NCBI GenBank assembly: GCA_024686335.1
Contig: JAILCI010000038.1
Location: 1 to 56,943 of the forward strand
DNA from: Bacteroidales bacterium
GTDB lineage: Bacteria; Bacteroidota; Bacteroidia; Bacteroidales; WCHB1-69
DNA: 56,943 nt
Direction: 5' to 3'
A program made the translations under genes and the position numbers. Shown piece by piece: positions 17,942 through 27,353 of the stretch; position 1 is the first letter of the stretch, and every line of letters starts with the position of its first letter. The notes under the pieces are model-generated. The model did not search any database, had not been told where the DNA came from, and saw nothing but the letters and a program-made list of their open reading frames with translations.

Positions 17942-20900
17942 ATGCGCAATGCTCGAATCTTTGTAGAAAAAAAACCGGGTTTCAATGTGGAAGCCGAGAG
18001 TCTTAAAAACACACTGAATCACAACTTTAATCTTAATATCCGCGATCTTCGACTGCTGAAGATCTACGATGTCTTCAATATTGAGGACTCCTTGCTTGAG
18101 CAGGCAAAGTCGGTCATTTTTTCTGAACCGGTGACGGATAATGTCTCTGAGAAGGTGGACTATGCCGGTCATCCCTATGTGGCGGTGGAGTTTTTGCCTG
18201 GACAATTCGACCAACGTGCCGACAGTGCCATGCAGTGCCTTGCCCTGCTGGATCCCAAAACAGAGGCTGTCATCAAGAGCGCTTCGCTCTATATCCTCGA
18301 TGCTGACCTGACAGACCATGAGTATCAGCAGATTAAGAAATACTGTATCAACGAGGTGGAGGCCCGAGAGAAGAATATGGAAGTTTTGGAACTGACAGAG
18401 AATCCGGATGTGCAGGATGTGCCTATCTATGAAGATTTCACCAACTGGGATCGCGAGCGTCTACAAGATTTCCGCCAGAAGATGGGCCTGGCTATGTCAT
18501 TGGAGGATCTCCTTTTCATCCAAACTTACTTCCGTGACGAAGAGCATCGTAATCCTACTGATACTGAGATTCGTTTGCTTGATACCTACTGGAGCGACCA
18601 CTGCCGTCACACGACTTTTGAAACAGAACTTACAAAGATCACCTTTAAGCCTTCAACATTCCAACAGCAGCTGCAAGAGGCTTATAATCAATATTTAGCT
18701 TTGCGAAAAGATGTCTATGGTGACCGTGAGAAGCCTCAAACATTGATGGACATGGCTTCTATCAACGGCAAGTATGAGCGCAAAGCAGGCAACCTTCCAG
18801 ACATGGAAGTTTCGGAGGAAAACAACGCTTGTAGCATCTACATCACCGTGGAGGTGGATGGCCGCAAAGAGCCGTGGTTGTTGATGTACAAGAATGAGAC
18901 TCACAACCATCCTACCGAAATTGAACCTTTTGGTGGTGCTGCCACTTGTGTGGGCGGTGCTATCCGTGACCCGCTGAGCGGTCGTAGTTATGTCTATCAG
19001 GCTTTGCGTGTGACAGGTGCTGGCGATATCAATGCGCCCATCAGCGAGACCATTGAGGGTAAACTGCCACAGTCAGTCATCTCCAAGAGCGCAGCGGCTG
19101 GTTATTCTTCTTATGGAAACCAAATTGGTCTGGCCACCACGCATGTGCGTGAGCTCTATCATCAGGACTATCGCGCTAAACGTTTGGAAATTGGTGCTGT
19201 GGTGGGTGCTGCTCCGCGTGACCACGTTCGTCGTGAGCGTCCTCAGCCCGGTGATGTCATCATTATGTTTGGCGGTCGCACGGGCCGTGACGGTATCGGA
19301 GGTGCTACTGGATCTTCAAAAGAGCATAATGAGAAGTCTCTCGACACCTGCGCCGCAGAGGTGCAAAAGGGTAATGCCCCCGAGGAGCGCAAAATTCAGC
19401 ATCTTTTCCGTCGTCCTGAGGTGACTCGCCTCATCAAAAAATCCAATGACTTCGGCGCCGGCGGTGTAAGCGTCGCTATCGGTGAGCTTGCCGATGGTTT
19501 GACTATCAACCTTGATTCCGTAAGAACAAAATACAAAGGTCTCAATGGCACTGAGGTGGCTATCAGCGAATCTCAGGAGCGTATGAGCGTTGTGGTGGAC
19601 AAAAACGATGTGGATCAGTTTTTTGAGTACTGCCGTCAGGAGAACATAGAGGCTAACATCATCGCCTATGTTACTGATGATAACCGTCTTACGATGACAT
19701 GGCGCGGCAAGACTATTGTGGATCTGAGTCGCGACTTCATCAACACTAATGGTGTGCGTCAGAAGACTGAAGCTGTGGTCAATGAGATCCCAGAAGATGT
19801 ACTGGCTGCTGAACCCGTGAAGGGCAACAACATGCAAGAGCGCGTTATCAATTGCCTTACCAACCCCAATGTGGCTTCTCAGAAAGGTCTTATAGAGATG
19901 TTTGATGCCACAATCGGTGCCACTACCGTGCTGATGCCTTTTGGTGGTAAAAACCAACTGACAGAGGCTCAAGCTTCTGTTCAGAAATTGCCTGTGCTGC
20001 ACGGACACACCAACACTTGCTCTGTGATGGCTTTCGGTTATAACCCCTTTATCGCTTGCAAGTCACCGTTCCACGCTGCTGTGATGGCTATTTTGGAATC
20101 TATGTCTAAGGTCGTCGCTACCGGTGCTGATTACAAGACTATCCGTTTCACCTTCCAAGAGTATTTTGAGAAGATGGCCGGTGTGCCGGAGCGCTGGGGC
20201 AAGCCCGTTGCTGCAATGCTCGGCTCCGTTTGGATGCTTAAATCTTTCGACTTGGCATCTCTCGGTGGTAAAGACTCTATGAGTGGTACTTTCAAGGATA
20301 TGCACGTGCCGCCTACATTCGTTTCATTTGCCATCACTCCTGCCGATGCCCGCCAGATCATCACTCCGGAATTCAAGCAGAAAGGTAATCATATTTATTT
20401 GATTCAAAATAAGATAGAGAATGCTTTGCCCAATATCCAGCGTACCAAGAATATCTTTGAGTTTATGCATCAGGAGATTGGCAATGGTCACATCGTGTCT
20501 GCTTTCACGCTCCAATTTGGCGGCATCATGGAGGCTTTGGCTAAGATGAGTTTTGGCAATGACCTCGGCTTTAATGTCAATACGAACCTCAACATCTTCG
20601 ACTATGGTTATGGTAGCTTCGTGGTGGAGAGTACGACTCCGCTGGATTCTGAATATGCTGTCCTGCTCGGTACAGTGGACAACGCCTTCGTCATCAATGG
20701 AGAAAAGATAGATAAGGCTGCCTGCCTGTCTGCATGGCGTGGTGTTTACGATAAACTCTATCCTGAGATGTGTGCCAACGAAACGCAGTCTGTTGGCGCA
20801 GAGTTTTCTAAAGAGTTGGCTTCCCAGAAGGTTTCTACTAATGGAAGTCACATTGCAAAACCGAAGGTTATTCTGCCAGTCTTCCCAGGTACCAACTGCG

Positions 20901-21655
20901 ATTATGATACGGCTAAGGCTTTCGAGGATGCAGGTGCAGAACCGCGTATCTTCGTCTTCCGCAATCTCAACGAGCAGGAGATCAACAACTCTATCGATGA
21001 GTTGGCGGCTGCCATCGAGGAGTCTCAAATTCTGGCGCTTAGCGGTGGTTTCAGTTTGGGTGACGAGCCTGATGGCAGTGGTAAGTTTATCGCCAATGTG
21101 CTGAACCAGGCGAAGGTCAAGGCTGCTGTAGAGCATCTGTTGCAACGCAAAGGACTCATTCTTGGTATCTGCAACGGCTTCCAGGCATTGGTGAAATCAG
21201 GACTTCTGCCCGACGGCAAGATCGGTGAGGTTAATGCCCAGTCCCCGACACTGTATCGTAATAACATCAACCGCCATATTTCTCGTCTCGTGCGCACCCG
21301 CGTGGCGACGGTTCACTCTCCGTGGCTCTCCTCTTTCCAGGTTGGCGACGTGCATACTATCGCTGTCAGCCATGGTGAGGGTAAGTTCATCGTTACTACC
21401 GAAATGGCCAAGCGTCTCTTTGAAAATGGTCAGGTTGCCTTCCAATATTGCGACGAGCAAGGTAATCCTACGATGAATCCCGCCGACAATCCCAATGGTT
21501 CCTTCTATGCTATCGAGGGCATCGTCTCTCCCGACGGTCTTATCCTCGGTAAGATGGGTCATAGTGAGCGTAAAGGCGAGAACCTTTATAAGAATGTGGA
21601 CGGTAACAAATACCAGGACATCTTCCGCAATGCGGTTGAATATTTTACAAAATAA
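17942..21655 (+). CDS. purL: Phosphoribosylformylglycinamidine synthase (large, single-chain)
   Basis: A 1237-residue single-chain enzyme like proteobacterial PurL rather than the split PurL/Q/S form. It has an N-terminal PurS-like part, FGAM-synthase domains with TYWSDHCRHTTFET (~217-230) and NETHNHPTEIEPFGGAATCVGG (split as NETHNHPTE and PFGGAATCVGG), and a C-terminal glutaminase domain from ~975. The glutaminase Cys is in LGICNGFQAL (~1075) and its His in SHGEGKF. It makes FGAM from FGAR, glutamine and ATP in purine synthesis. It overlaps the next gene by one base (TAATG). Confidence 0.97.
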   Translation: MRNARIFVEKKPGFNVEAESLKNTLNHNFNLNIRDLRLLKIYDVFNIEDSLLEQAKSVIFSEPVTDNVSEKVDYAGHPYVAVEFLPGQFDQRADSAMQCLALLDPKTEAVIKSASLYILDADLTDHEYQQIKKYCINEVEAREKNMEVLELTENPDVQDVPIYEDFTNWDRERLQDFRQKMGLAMSLEDLLFIQTYFRDEEHRNPTDTEIRLLDTYWSDHCRHTTFETELTKITFKPSTFQQQLQEAYNQYLALRKDVYGDREKPQTLMDMASINGKYERKAGNLPDMEVSEENNACSIYITVEVDGRKEPWLLMYKNETHNHPTEIEPFGGAATCVGGAIRDPLSGRSYVYQALRVTGAGDINAPISETIEGKLPQSVISKSAAAGYSSYGNQIGLATTHVRELYHQDYRAKRLEIGAVVGAAPRDHVRRERPQPGDVIIMFGGRTGRDGIGGATGSSKEHNEKSLDTCAAEVQKGNAPEERKIQHLFRRPEVTRLIKKSNDFGAGGVSVAIGELADGLTINLDSVRTKYKGLNGTEVAISESQERMSVVVDKNDVDQFFEYCRQENIEANIIAYVTDDNRLTMTWRGKTIVDLSRDFINTNGVRQKTEAVVNEIPEDVLAAEPVKGNNMQERVINCLTNPNVASQKGLIEMFDATIGATTVLMPFGGKNQLTEAQASVQKLPVLHGHTNTCSVMAFGYNPFIACKSPFHAAVMAILESMSKVVATGADYKTIRFTFQEYFEKMAGVPERWGKPVAAMLGSVWMLKSFDLASLGGKDSMSGTFKDMHVPPTFVSFAITPADARQIITPEFKQKGNHIYLIQNKIENALPNIQRTKNIFEFMHQEIGNGHIVSAFTLQFGGIMEALAKMSFGNDLGFNVNTNLNIFDYGYGSFVVESTTPLDSEYAVLLGTVDNAFVINGEKIDKAACLSAWRGVYDKLYPEMCANETQSVGAEFSKELASQKVSTNGSHIAKPKVILPVFPGTNCDYDTAKAFEDAGAEPRIFVFRNLNEQEINNSIDELAAAIEESQILALSGGFSLGDEPDGSGKFIANVLNQAKVKAAVEHLLQRKGLILGICNGFQALVKSGLLPDGKIGEVNAQSPTLYRNNINRHISRLVRTRVATVHSPWLSSFQVGDVHTIAVSHGEGKFIVTTEMAKRLFENGQVAFQYCDEQGNPTMNPADNPNGSFYAIEGIVSPDGLILGKMGHSERKGENLYKNVDGNKYQDIFRNAVEYFTK

Positions 21656-22365
21656 TGGATACACCTAACGACACCCCTGAAATGGCCGGTTTGATAGAAC
21701 TGAGAGTAGAAGATGTTCTGCCGTCTCCCCAGACCACTGATGCTTTTTCCCTTATATTGAGGGAGTTGAGAGTGGAAGAGGACGAGCAGGGCACTCATAA
21801 TGTGCCAACTAGTCGCTATATCTCCATCATCATCGGTCAGAGTGAGGCACGTGCCATCTTGGTAGAACTCAACAAATTGCCCACCCACAGGCCATTGACC
21901 CACGAACTGTTCCATACACTCTCACTCCATGTCCAATGCGACCTGCTGATGGTCAACATTATCCATTTTGAAAACGGTGTCTATTATGCCGACATGGTGA
22001 TGCTCAACCATCAGAATGGCAAAACCATCCATATTGATGCACGTCCTTCCGATGCCATTGCTCTTGCTCTGAAACTCGGAGTCATGATTCATATCCGTTC
22101 CGAGATTTTTGAAGAAAATTATCAGGAGGATAGTAAGGATACTGATGTTTCAGGCTCTATTTTTGGTTCACCAAGCTACGATTATGAGGAGGACTATGAA
22201 AAATTGGGAACGATGGAAGAGCACCTCTTGAATGAAGCAGAGTTTGGTATTGAATTGTCGGAGATGTCTCTCGAAGAGTTGCAAGAGTTGTTGGAGGCTG
22301 CTGTAGACAGCGAGGACTATGAACTTGCCGAAAAAATCCAGCAAGAGATTGACAAGCGAGGTTAA
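21655..22365 (+). CDS. Bifunctional-nuclease-family (DUF151) protein with UVR motif
   Basis: A 236-residue protein. Residues ~15-155 form the DUF151/BFN domain (LPTHRPLTHELFHTL, HIDARPSDAIALALKLG). A short acidic linker follows, and the C-terminus carries a UVR motif (~200-234, LQELLEAAVDSEDYELAEKI), as found in UvrB and UvrC. Members of this family have been reported as nucleases in plants and related eukaryotes; in bacteria the role is largely unknown. The coupling to purL by a one-base overlap suggests co-expression. Confidence 0.82.
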   Translation: MDTPNDTPEMAGLIELRVEDVLPSPQTTDAFSLILRELRVEEDEQGTHNVPTSRYISIIIGQSEARAILVELNKLPTHRPLTHELFHTLSLHVQCDLLMVNIIHFENGVYYADMVMLNHQNGKTIHIDARPSDAIALALKLGVMIHIRSEIFEENYQEDSKDTDVSGSIFGSPSYDYEEDYEKLGTMEEHLLNEAEFGIELSEMSLEELQELLEAAVDSEDYELAEKIQQEIDKRG

Positions 22366-22377
22366 TAGTCGCTATTC

Positions 22378-23490
22378 TTATTTTTTTATGATATTTCCAG
22401 CCACGATGATGGCGCTTGCGAACGCGAAGAAGAGATTGTAGCCGCCGCAAATGCCGTCCATGTCTAGCATTTCACCTATTGCGAAAAGATGAGGGTGCTT
22501 TTTAAGTACCAGGTTTTCAGCCACTTCGTTCACGTCAATGCCGCCATGACAAACCTGGGCGAAAGCCAAGTCGTAAGGCTCATCAATAATCAAATCGAAA
22601 TTTTTTATGTCGAAAGGCTTGCGCTCGTAAAGTGCATTGAGTTTCGGATGAAGTACACCCTGAAGCGAACCATGTTGCCGAAGATGTTCTTTTGTGTCCA
22701 ATATCTCGTTGTGATATAAGAAATTAAGCGAGATGTGGCAATCGGTTTTTTCTTCTAAACGGTTATAATAGGCTGACAAGTTGAGAATGACGATGCCAGA
22801 TATGCCGTCATCTTTGAATGTAATCTCACCAAACTCTTTGTGTATAAGTCTGTTGCCTTGATATAAGGAGGCAATAGCCTTCACTCTGCATCCCGATAGA
22901 AGTGTGGGGTAGTCTTTGATTTTGAATCCTACCAAAGAGGGAACACACGGATGAATTTTAATACCTAAAGACGTGAGATACTCGTTATATTGTCTTCTAT
23001 TTTTAGGAATCATATTGGCAGGAGAACCGGAGGCGAGAACTACGTCGTTGAAAACTATGGGATAGTCATTGATGCGCCAGTAATCGCCATCGCGTGTCAA
23101 CTTTTTGACCTCATAATCCATATTGGAATGGATGTTGGGTGCTTCGGGTTCCCAAAGGACATCAACTGCGGTCTGGGAGAACTGTGAGAGAGGGTAGACG
23201 CGTCCCTCTTCGTCTGTGCTCATCAGCAGTCCGAAAGATTCGAAGACTTGTCGAAGCCGCTCAGGGGTAACCTTTTGAAGAATCTGTGCGGCAAACTCTG
23301 GGTGGTTGTAGCAATCCGGAGTAATCTGTTCATTGAAGAGATTGGCCTTGCCGCCACCGGATGCGCGCAGTTTGGTACCTACCTGCTTGCAACGGTCAAA
23401 AATATGAATCTCCACATCGGGATGTTCTCGCAGCAATCTGGAGAGAAACAATCCGGAAGCTCCGGCCCCAATGATGGCAATCTGTCGCAT
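22378..23490 (-). CDS. HI0933-like FAD-dependent flavoprotein
   Basis: A 370-residue flavoprotein with an N-terminal dinucleotide fold (AIIGAGASGLFLSRLL, residues 4-20), a KLRASGGGKANL block (~41-52) typical of HI0933/BaiN-like proteins, VLASGSPANMIPK, and a C-terminal ICGGYNLFFAFASAI. These proteins bind FAD; substrates are mostly unknown. It is slightly shorter than many members (~400). It follows gmk by 5 bp and is convergent with the DUF151 gene (12-bp gap). Confidence 0.85.
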   Translation of the reverse strand: MRQIAIIGAGASGLFLSRLLREHPDVEIHIFDRCKQVGTKLRASGGGKANLFNEQITPDCYNHPEFAAQILQKVTPERLRQVFESFGLLMSTDEEGRVYPLSQFSQTAVDVLWEPEAPNIHSNMDYEVKKLTRDGDYWRINDYPIVFNDVVLASGSPANMIPKNRRQYNEYLTSLGIKIHPCVPSLVGFKIKDYPTLLSGCRVKAIASLYQGNRLIHKEFGEITFKDDGISGIVILNLSAYYNRLEEKTDCHISLNFLYHNEILDTKEHLRQHGSLQGVLHPKLNALYERKPFDIKNFDLIIDEPYDLAFAQVCHGGIDVNEVAENLVLKKHPHLFAIGEMLDMDGICGGYNLFFAFASAIIVAGNIIKK

Positions 23491-23495
23491 AGTGA

Positions 23496-24062
23496 TTATT
23501 TTTCGAGGAAGTCTTTGACCAACTGATAGATCTCCTGTTGGGCAATAGCGAGGTCGTCGTTTAGCACGGTGACGTCAAACTGCGGGGCGAAAGAGATTTC
23601 GTATTCGGCTTTGTCGAGACGTTTTTTGAGAGTCTCTTCGGTCTCGCTGCAGCGATTGAGGAGTCTTCTTCTCAGCTCTTCCATTGAAGGTGCCTTGATG
23701 AAGATGGCCAGTGCATCGTCGCCATAGAAATGCTTGATGTTCAGGCCTCCCAAGACGTCCACATCAAAAATGACGGTGTTTCCCTCTTCCCAAATCCGTT
23801 CCACTTCACTCTTCAGCGAGCCGTAGAACTGGTGTGCATATACCTCTTGCCATTCCAGAAAAGCATCGTTGGATCGGTGCTCGTGGAACTCTTCCTCAGT
23901 GATGAAATAGTAGTCTTTTCCATCCACCTCATAGTCGCGTTTGGGGCGGGTGGTGGCGGAGATGGAAAACTTGAGTTCAGGGATTTCTTGCAGCAGATAG
24001 CGGACCAGAGAGGTCTTGCCAGTGCCTGAGGGAGCGGATACGATGATGACTTTGCCTTGCAT
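23496..24062 (-). CDS. gmk: Guanylate kinase
   Basis: A 188-residue kinase with P-loop SAPSGTGKTSLV at the N-terminus, then TTRPKRDYEVDGKDYYF and FDVDVLGGLNIK. It phosphorylates GMP to GDP. An in-frame ATG 25 codons upstream lies before the -7 element (24082-24089), so the start at 24062 (MQGKVIIVSAPSG) is preferred. It is first in a two-gene unit with the HI0933-like gene. Confidence 0.95.
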   Translation of the reverse strand: MQGKVIIVSAPSGTGKTSLVRYLLQEIPELKFSISATTRPKRDYEVDGKDYYFITEEEFHEHRSNDAFLEWQEVYAHQFYGSLKSEVERIWEEGNTVIFDVDVLGGLNIKHFYGDDALAIFIKAPSMEELRRRLLNRCSETEETLKKRLDKAEYEISFAPQFDVTVLNDDLAIAQQEIYQLVKDFLEK

Positions 24063-24081
24063 ACTGTCGGTTTTGAAGGCG

Positions 24082-24089
24082 CAAAGATA
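24082..24089 (-). promoter_or_regulatory. -7 element TATCTTTG for gmk
   Basis: On the minus strand TATCTTTGCG lies 19 bp upstream of the chosen gmk ATG. It helps decide the start codon. Confidence 0.6.
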
Positions 24090-24128
24090 CATAAAATCGG
24101 AATATGTATTTCTCTGAAAATGGGTGTG

Positions 24129-24150
24129 GAGACGCAATGCATTACGTCTC
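24129..24150. repeat. Palindrome family C copy (GAGACG...CGTCTC)
   Basis: A 22-bp near-perfect palindrome with arms GAGACGCAATGC and GCATTACGTCTC, one mismatch. Related copies lie at 34666 (perfect), 43454 (decayed) and 45798 (decayed). It sits between tadA and the gmk promoter. Confidence 0.7.
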
Positions 24151-24160
24151 TATCGGGATG

Positions 24161-24601
24161 TTACCGTTTTTGGGCAAAGAACTCCTTCAGCAACCGGCTG
24201 CATTCGTCTGCGAGGAGGCCTTGCTCCACGATGACTTTCTTATGCAGAATTTGTGCGTTCTCGTGGCGCATGAAGCCACGTTTCGGGTCGGCCACCCCAA
24301 AAACAACGCGACTAATCTGCGACAGACCGATGGCTCCGGCGCACATATCACAGGGTTCTAGCGTCACATATAGCGTGCACCCGGGCAGGTATTTGCTCCC
24401 AAGGTGGTTGGCGGCGGCGGTTAATGCAATCATCTCCGCGTGCGCCGTCACGTCCCGCAAGGTCTCCGTCTGGTTATGACCGCGACCCAGGACCTGTCCC
24501 TCCATGACGACTACCGCGCCCACGGGCACCTCGTCCTCTTCAGCTGCTAATTCAGCCTCTTCTAAAGCTAATCGCATGAAATGTTCGTCTTGTGCTGTCA
24601 T
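24161..24601 (-). CDS. tadA: tRNA-specific adenosine deaminase (nucleoside deaminase family)
   Basis: A 146-residue zinc deaminase. The zinc/proton-shuttle motif HAEMIAL lies at ~53-59 and the second zinc site PCDMCAGAI at ~84-92. The HAE and PCxxC combination with this length fits TadA, which converts A34 to inosine in tRNA-Arg. A related free-base deaminase is possible but less likely. It starts 14 bp after mutY, in the run OmpA lipoprotein-mutY-tadA. Confidence 0.88.
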   Translation of the reverse strand: MTAQDEHFMRLALEEAELAAEEDEVPVGAVVVMEGQVLGRGHNQTETLRDVTAHAEMIALTAAANHLGSKYLPGCTLYVTLEPCDMCAGAIGLSQISRVVFGVADPKRGFMRHENAQILHKKVIVEQGLLADECSRLLKEFFAQKR

Positions 24602-24615
24602 CGTTTTACAATTAA

Positions 24616-25608
24616 TTATAATGTGGGAAAATGGTTTTTCAAAAATTGAGTCATGATTTTGGGCATTGGATATTGAGAAAGTTTGTCTATTGCTACAATT
24701 TCTTGATTTTCAATTGTTTTTGGAAGTTTCTTGCACGGTATCACATACAAATCTGCCTGCAGTTGCTGGTGTGTCAGTGTCTCGTGAATGGTTATCACAA
24801 AATGCTCTCCTTGCGGTTGTGGTGTGTCAAATTCTTTTAGAGGAAATTGGTACATGTTGCGCCAGATATCATTGCCAACGCGCTTTTCTAAGATGGTCTT
24901 TTCGTTGGCAATGAACATGGTGAGCTGAAAATAGCGGTTTTTCTTTGTGATCTTCTGAATTTTGACAGGTAAAACGGCTGTCAGTTCGTTTTGAAAGGCG
25001 TAGCACTGCCTGCGCATCGGGCACTCTTCACAGTTGGGAGCGGGGGTGCACTGCGTGGAACCGAAGTCCATCATGGCTTGGTTGAACTTGGCAGGATCAT
25101 GGTCCGCCAGTTCTTGGGTTGCGATGTTGGTGATCTCCTTGCGCGTCTTTGGTAGAGCAATATTCTCGCGTATGCCGAAATAGCGGCTGATGACACGCAT
25201 CATGTTGCCGTCTACGGCAGGGTAGGGCAGTCCGAAGGCAAAAGCAGCAATGGCGGCGGCCGTGTAGTCGCCTACACCTTTCAAAGAACGGATATCTTCG
25301 TAGCGATTCGGGAACTGGCCACCAAAGTCGTTCATGATTTGTTTTGCCGCAAAATGGATATTTCTGGCACGAGAGTAGTAACCCAAACCTTGCCACACGC
25401 GCAGAACAACCTGCTCGTCAGCCTCTGCTAGCGCTTGAACATTGGGGAATGTCTCTATAAAACGATGGTAATAGTCCCAGCCCTGCTGCACACGAGTCTG
25501 CTGCAGGATTATCTCGGAGACCCACACTTTGTAGGGATCTTGTTCGCCCCGCCATGGCAGGTCACGCTGGTGGTCGTCATACCACGAGAATAGCGTTTGA
25601 GCGAACAT
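24616..25608 (-). CDS. mutY: A/G-specific adenine glycosylase
   Basis: A 330-residue MutY. It has WVSEIILQQTRVQQ with the catalytic Glu, the helix-hairpin-helix LKGVGDYTAAAIAAFAFG, VDGNMMRV with the catalytic Asp, and a 4Fe-4S cluster motif (C-x6-C-x2-C-x5-C: CTPAPNCEECPMRRQC). The C-terminal NUDIX-like domain (~230-325) recognises 8-oxoG. It removes adenine mispaired with 8-oxoG. It starts 9 bp after the OmpA lipoprotein gene. Confidence 0.95.
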   Translation of the reverse strand: MFAQTLFSWYDDHQRDLPWRGEQDPYKVWVSEIILQQTRVQQGWDYYHRFIETFPNVQALAEADEQVVLRVWQGLGYYSRARNIHFAAKQIMNDFGGQFPNRYEDIRSLKGVGDYTAAAIAAFAFGLPYPAVDGNMMRVISRYFGIRENIALPKTRKEITNIATQELADHDPAKFNQAMMDFGSTQCTPAPNCEECPMRRQCYAFQNELTAVLPVKIQKITKKNRYFQLTMFIANEKTILEKRVGNDIWRNMYQFPLKEFDTPQPQGEHFVITIHETLTHQQLQADLYVIPCKKLPKTIENQEIVAIDKLSQYPMPKIMTQFLKNHFPTL

Positions 25609-25617
25609 GATGGATTA

Positions 25618-26598
25618 TTAGTTGCCCTGGATAAGTTGGAAGAGTTGATCCAAGTTAGGAGTCAGGATGATCTCTGTACGACGGTTTTTAGCACGTGCCT
25701 CTGATGTGTTGCTGTCATCAATAGGCAAGTATTCGCTGCGACCGGAAGCAGACAATCTCACCGGGTCGATGTTACCATTTTGTAACAAAGCCTTGACAAC
25801 AGAGGTGGCGCGCATAACGCTCAGATCCCAGTTGTCTTTCACCTGTCCGTTGCCATTGTAAGGCACGTTGTCGGTATGACCTTCGATAAGGACAGATATC
25901 TCTTTTTCCGTTTCCAGAACGCTAGCCAGGTTGCGGATAGCATTCAAGCCCTGCTCGTTCAGACTCCAACTTGCGGAGGCGAAGAGCAACTTGTCTTGCA
26001 TGGAAACATAAACCTTGCCGTTTTTCTCATATACGTCCAAGCCGCTGCCTTCAAAACCCTTGAGGGCGGCAGAGACCTTGTCTTTCAATGCTTTAACCTC
26101 GGCATCCTTCTGGTTGAGGATATTCTCCATCTCGTTGATGCGGGCCTCTTTCTCAGCCAAGATGGCTTTCGCGGCCTCGAGAGAGTCACGCTGTGCGTTG
26201 AGAACTTTTTCCTTGGCATTCAGCTCATCTTTGTATTTGTCGAGGTCGCCGAGCAGAGTGTTCATCGTGTTTTGATTGCTGACATTCAAATCTGAGAAAT
26301 CTTTTAGCAAGTCGTCATAGTCTTGCGTAGCCTTGGCAAGATCACGTTCCGACATGCGCAAACGACGGGAAAGTCTCAAGGTGTCATCAATCAGTGATTT
26401 TACCTGATCATTCATCGCATCTAACTGAGACTGAAGATCTTTCATCGTATTGTTGGCGTCGATGTTTTCTGCATTGACATATGTCAGTTCGTCCTGACAT
26501 TTTTTATAACGATCTTGCAGTTCGTTGTATTTCTGTTTTGTTACACAGCCTGAGAGGCATACAATCAAGATAGTAGTGATAATTAAGATCTTTTTCAT
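25618..26598 (-). CDS. OmpA-family lipoprotein with coiled coil
   Basis: A 326-residue lipoprotein (lipobox LSGC, Cys18). Residues ~25-180 are a long predicted coiled coil, and ~195-315 form an OmpA/MotB-type peptidoglycan-binding domain (VLIEGHTDNVPY, SVMRATSVVKALL, ASGRSEYLPIDDSN, KNRRTEIIL). It probably links the outer membrane to the wall. It is first gene of the run with mutY and tadA. Confidence 0.92.
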   Translation of the reverse strand: MKKILIITTILIVCLSGCVTKQKYNELQDRYKKCQDELTYVNAENIDANNTMKDLQSQLDAMNDQVKSLIDDTLRLSRRLRMSERDLAKATQDYDDLLKDFSDLNVSNQNTMNTLLGDLDKYKDELNAKEKVLNAQRDSLEAAKAILAEKEARINEMENILNQKDAEVKALKDKVSAALKGFEGSGLDVYEKNGKVYVSMQDKLLFASASWSLNEQGLNAIRNLASVLETEKEISVLIEGHTDNVPYNGNGQVKDNWDLSVMRATSVVKALLQNGNIDPVRLSASGRSEYLPIDDSNTSEARAKNRRTEIILTPNLDQLFQLIQGN

Positions 26599-26621
26599 TA
26601 TTGCTTATTTGACATATTGGG

Positions 26622-26629
26622 CAAAAATA
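26622..26629 (-). promoter_or_regulatory. -7 element TATTTTTG for the OmpA lipoprotein operon
   Basis: On the minus strand TATTTTTGCC lies 23 bp upstream of the ATG. Confidence 0.6.
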
Positions 26630-26714
26630 CAGCGTTTTGCGATATCATTAAGCTAAAAAAGAAAAAATTATAAACAACGATTTATGAATAAAGAAGATGT
26701 TGAATTATTCGGAG

Positions 26715-26736
26715 CAAACTGCGTCCTCGCAGTTTG
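26715..26736 (+). repeat. Palindrome family A copy, perfect 9-bp stem
   Basis: The arms CAAACTGCG and CGCAGTTTG surround a TCCT loop. It begins a few bases after the stop of the minus-strand sugar transferase gene. No T-run follows on either strand. Confidence 0.75.
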
Positions 26737-26741
26737 GACTG

Positions 26742-27353
26742 CTAAATCTCCTCTCCAGCGTACAGGATTTTCTTTCCCGTAACCGTTGCCAGGATTATCT
26801 TAATATCCATCCAGAAGGAATAGTGGTGGAGATAATATCTGTTGATGCGCACCTTGTCGGGATATATAACCTCGTCATTGTATTTCTGAGGATCTTCAAC
26901 ACTGCTTAGTAGTTCCTCCTCATTTCGATATTTGAGGGAGGCAGGGCCAGTGATGCCCGGGCGGAGTTTCAAGACCTCCATATCATCACCAGTGAGGGCA
27001 TCTGCATAGCCAGGCACGTCGGGGCGAGGACCTACAAAGCTCATGTCGCCGATAAGGACATTCCAGAGCTCTGGCAACTCGTCGATTTTATATTTGCGCA
27101 ATTTTGCACCTAGAGGGGTGATTCGCGACTCACCTGCTACGGAGACGGAAGAACCGCTATGGTCTACAATCATGGTCCGGAACTTGTATATGGTAAATAA
27201 CTTGCCATCTTTTCCGACCCGTTTCTGTTTGAAAAACACAGGCCCTCCCGGCATCTTTACCCGTATCAGAATGGCGACAACAAGGAGTAAAGGACTGATA
27301 AGAATAAGTCCTAACAATGCCATAATCCGGTCAAAGATAAATTTCAGAACCAT
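26742..27353 (-). CDS. Bacterial sugar transferase (undecaprenyl-phosphate glycosyl-1-phosphate transferase type)
   Basis: A 203-residue protein with one N-terminal membrane helix (~7-30) and the PF02397-type catalytic domain: FFKQKRVGKDGKLFTIYKFR (~40-59), KIDELPELWNVLIGDMSFVG and PRPDVP. It probably starts lipid-linked glycan assembly at the inner membrane. A longer in-frame reading is possible, but its extra 169 residues overlap the glycosyltransferase and have no family resemblance; the ATG at 27353 overlaps that gene's stop (TAATG). Confidence 0.92.
   Translation of the reverse strand: MVLKFIFDRIMALLGLILISPLLLVVAILIRVKMPGGPVFFKQKRVGKDGKLFTIYKFRTMIVDHSGSSVSVAGESRITPLGAKLRKYKIDELPELWNVLIGDMSFVGPRPDVPGYADALTGDDMEVLKLRPGITGPASLKYRNEEELLSSVEDPQKYNDEVIYPDKVRINRYYLHHYSFWMDIKIILATVTGKKILYAGEEI

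Noticed and set aside
20324-21145. Long antisense frame (273 codons) within purL
   Set aside because: Opposite to conserved purL coding sequence, no family resemblance and no promoter.
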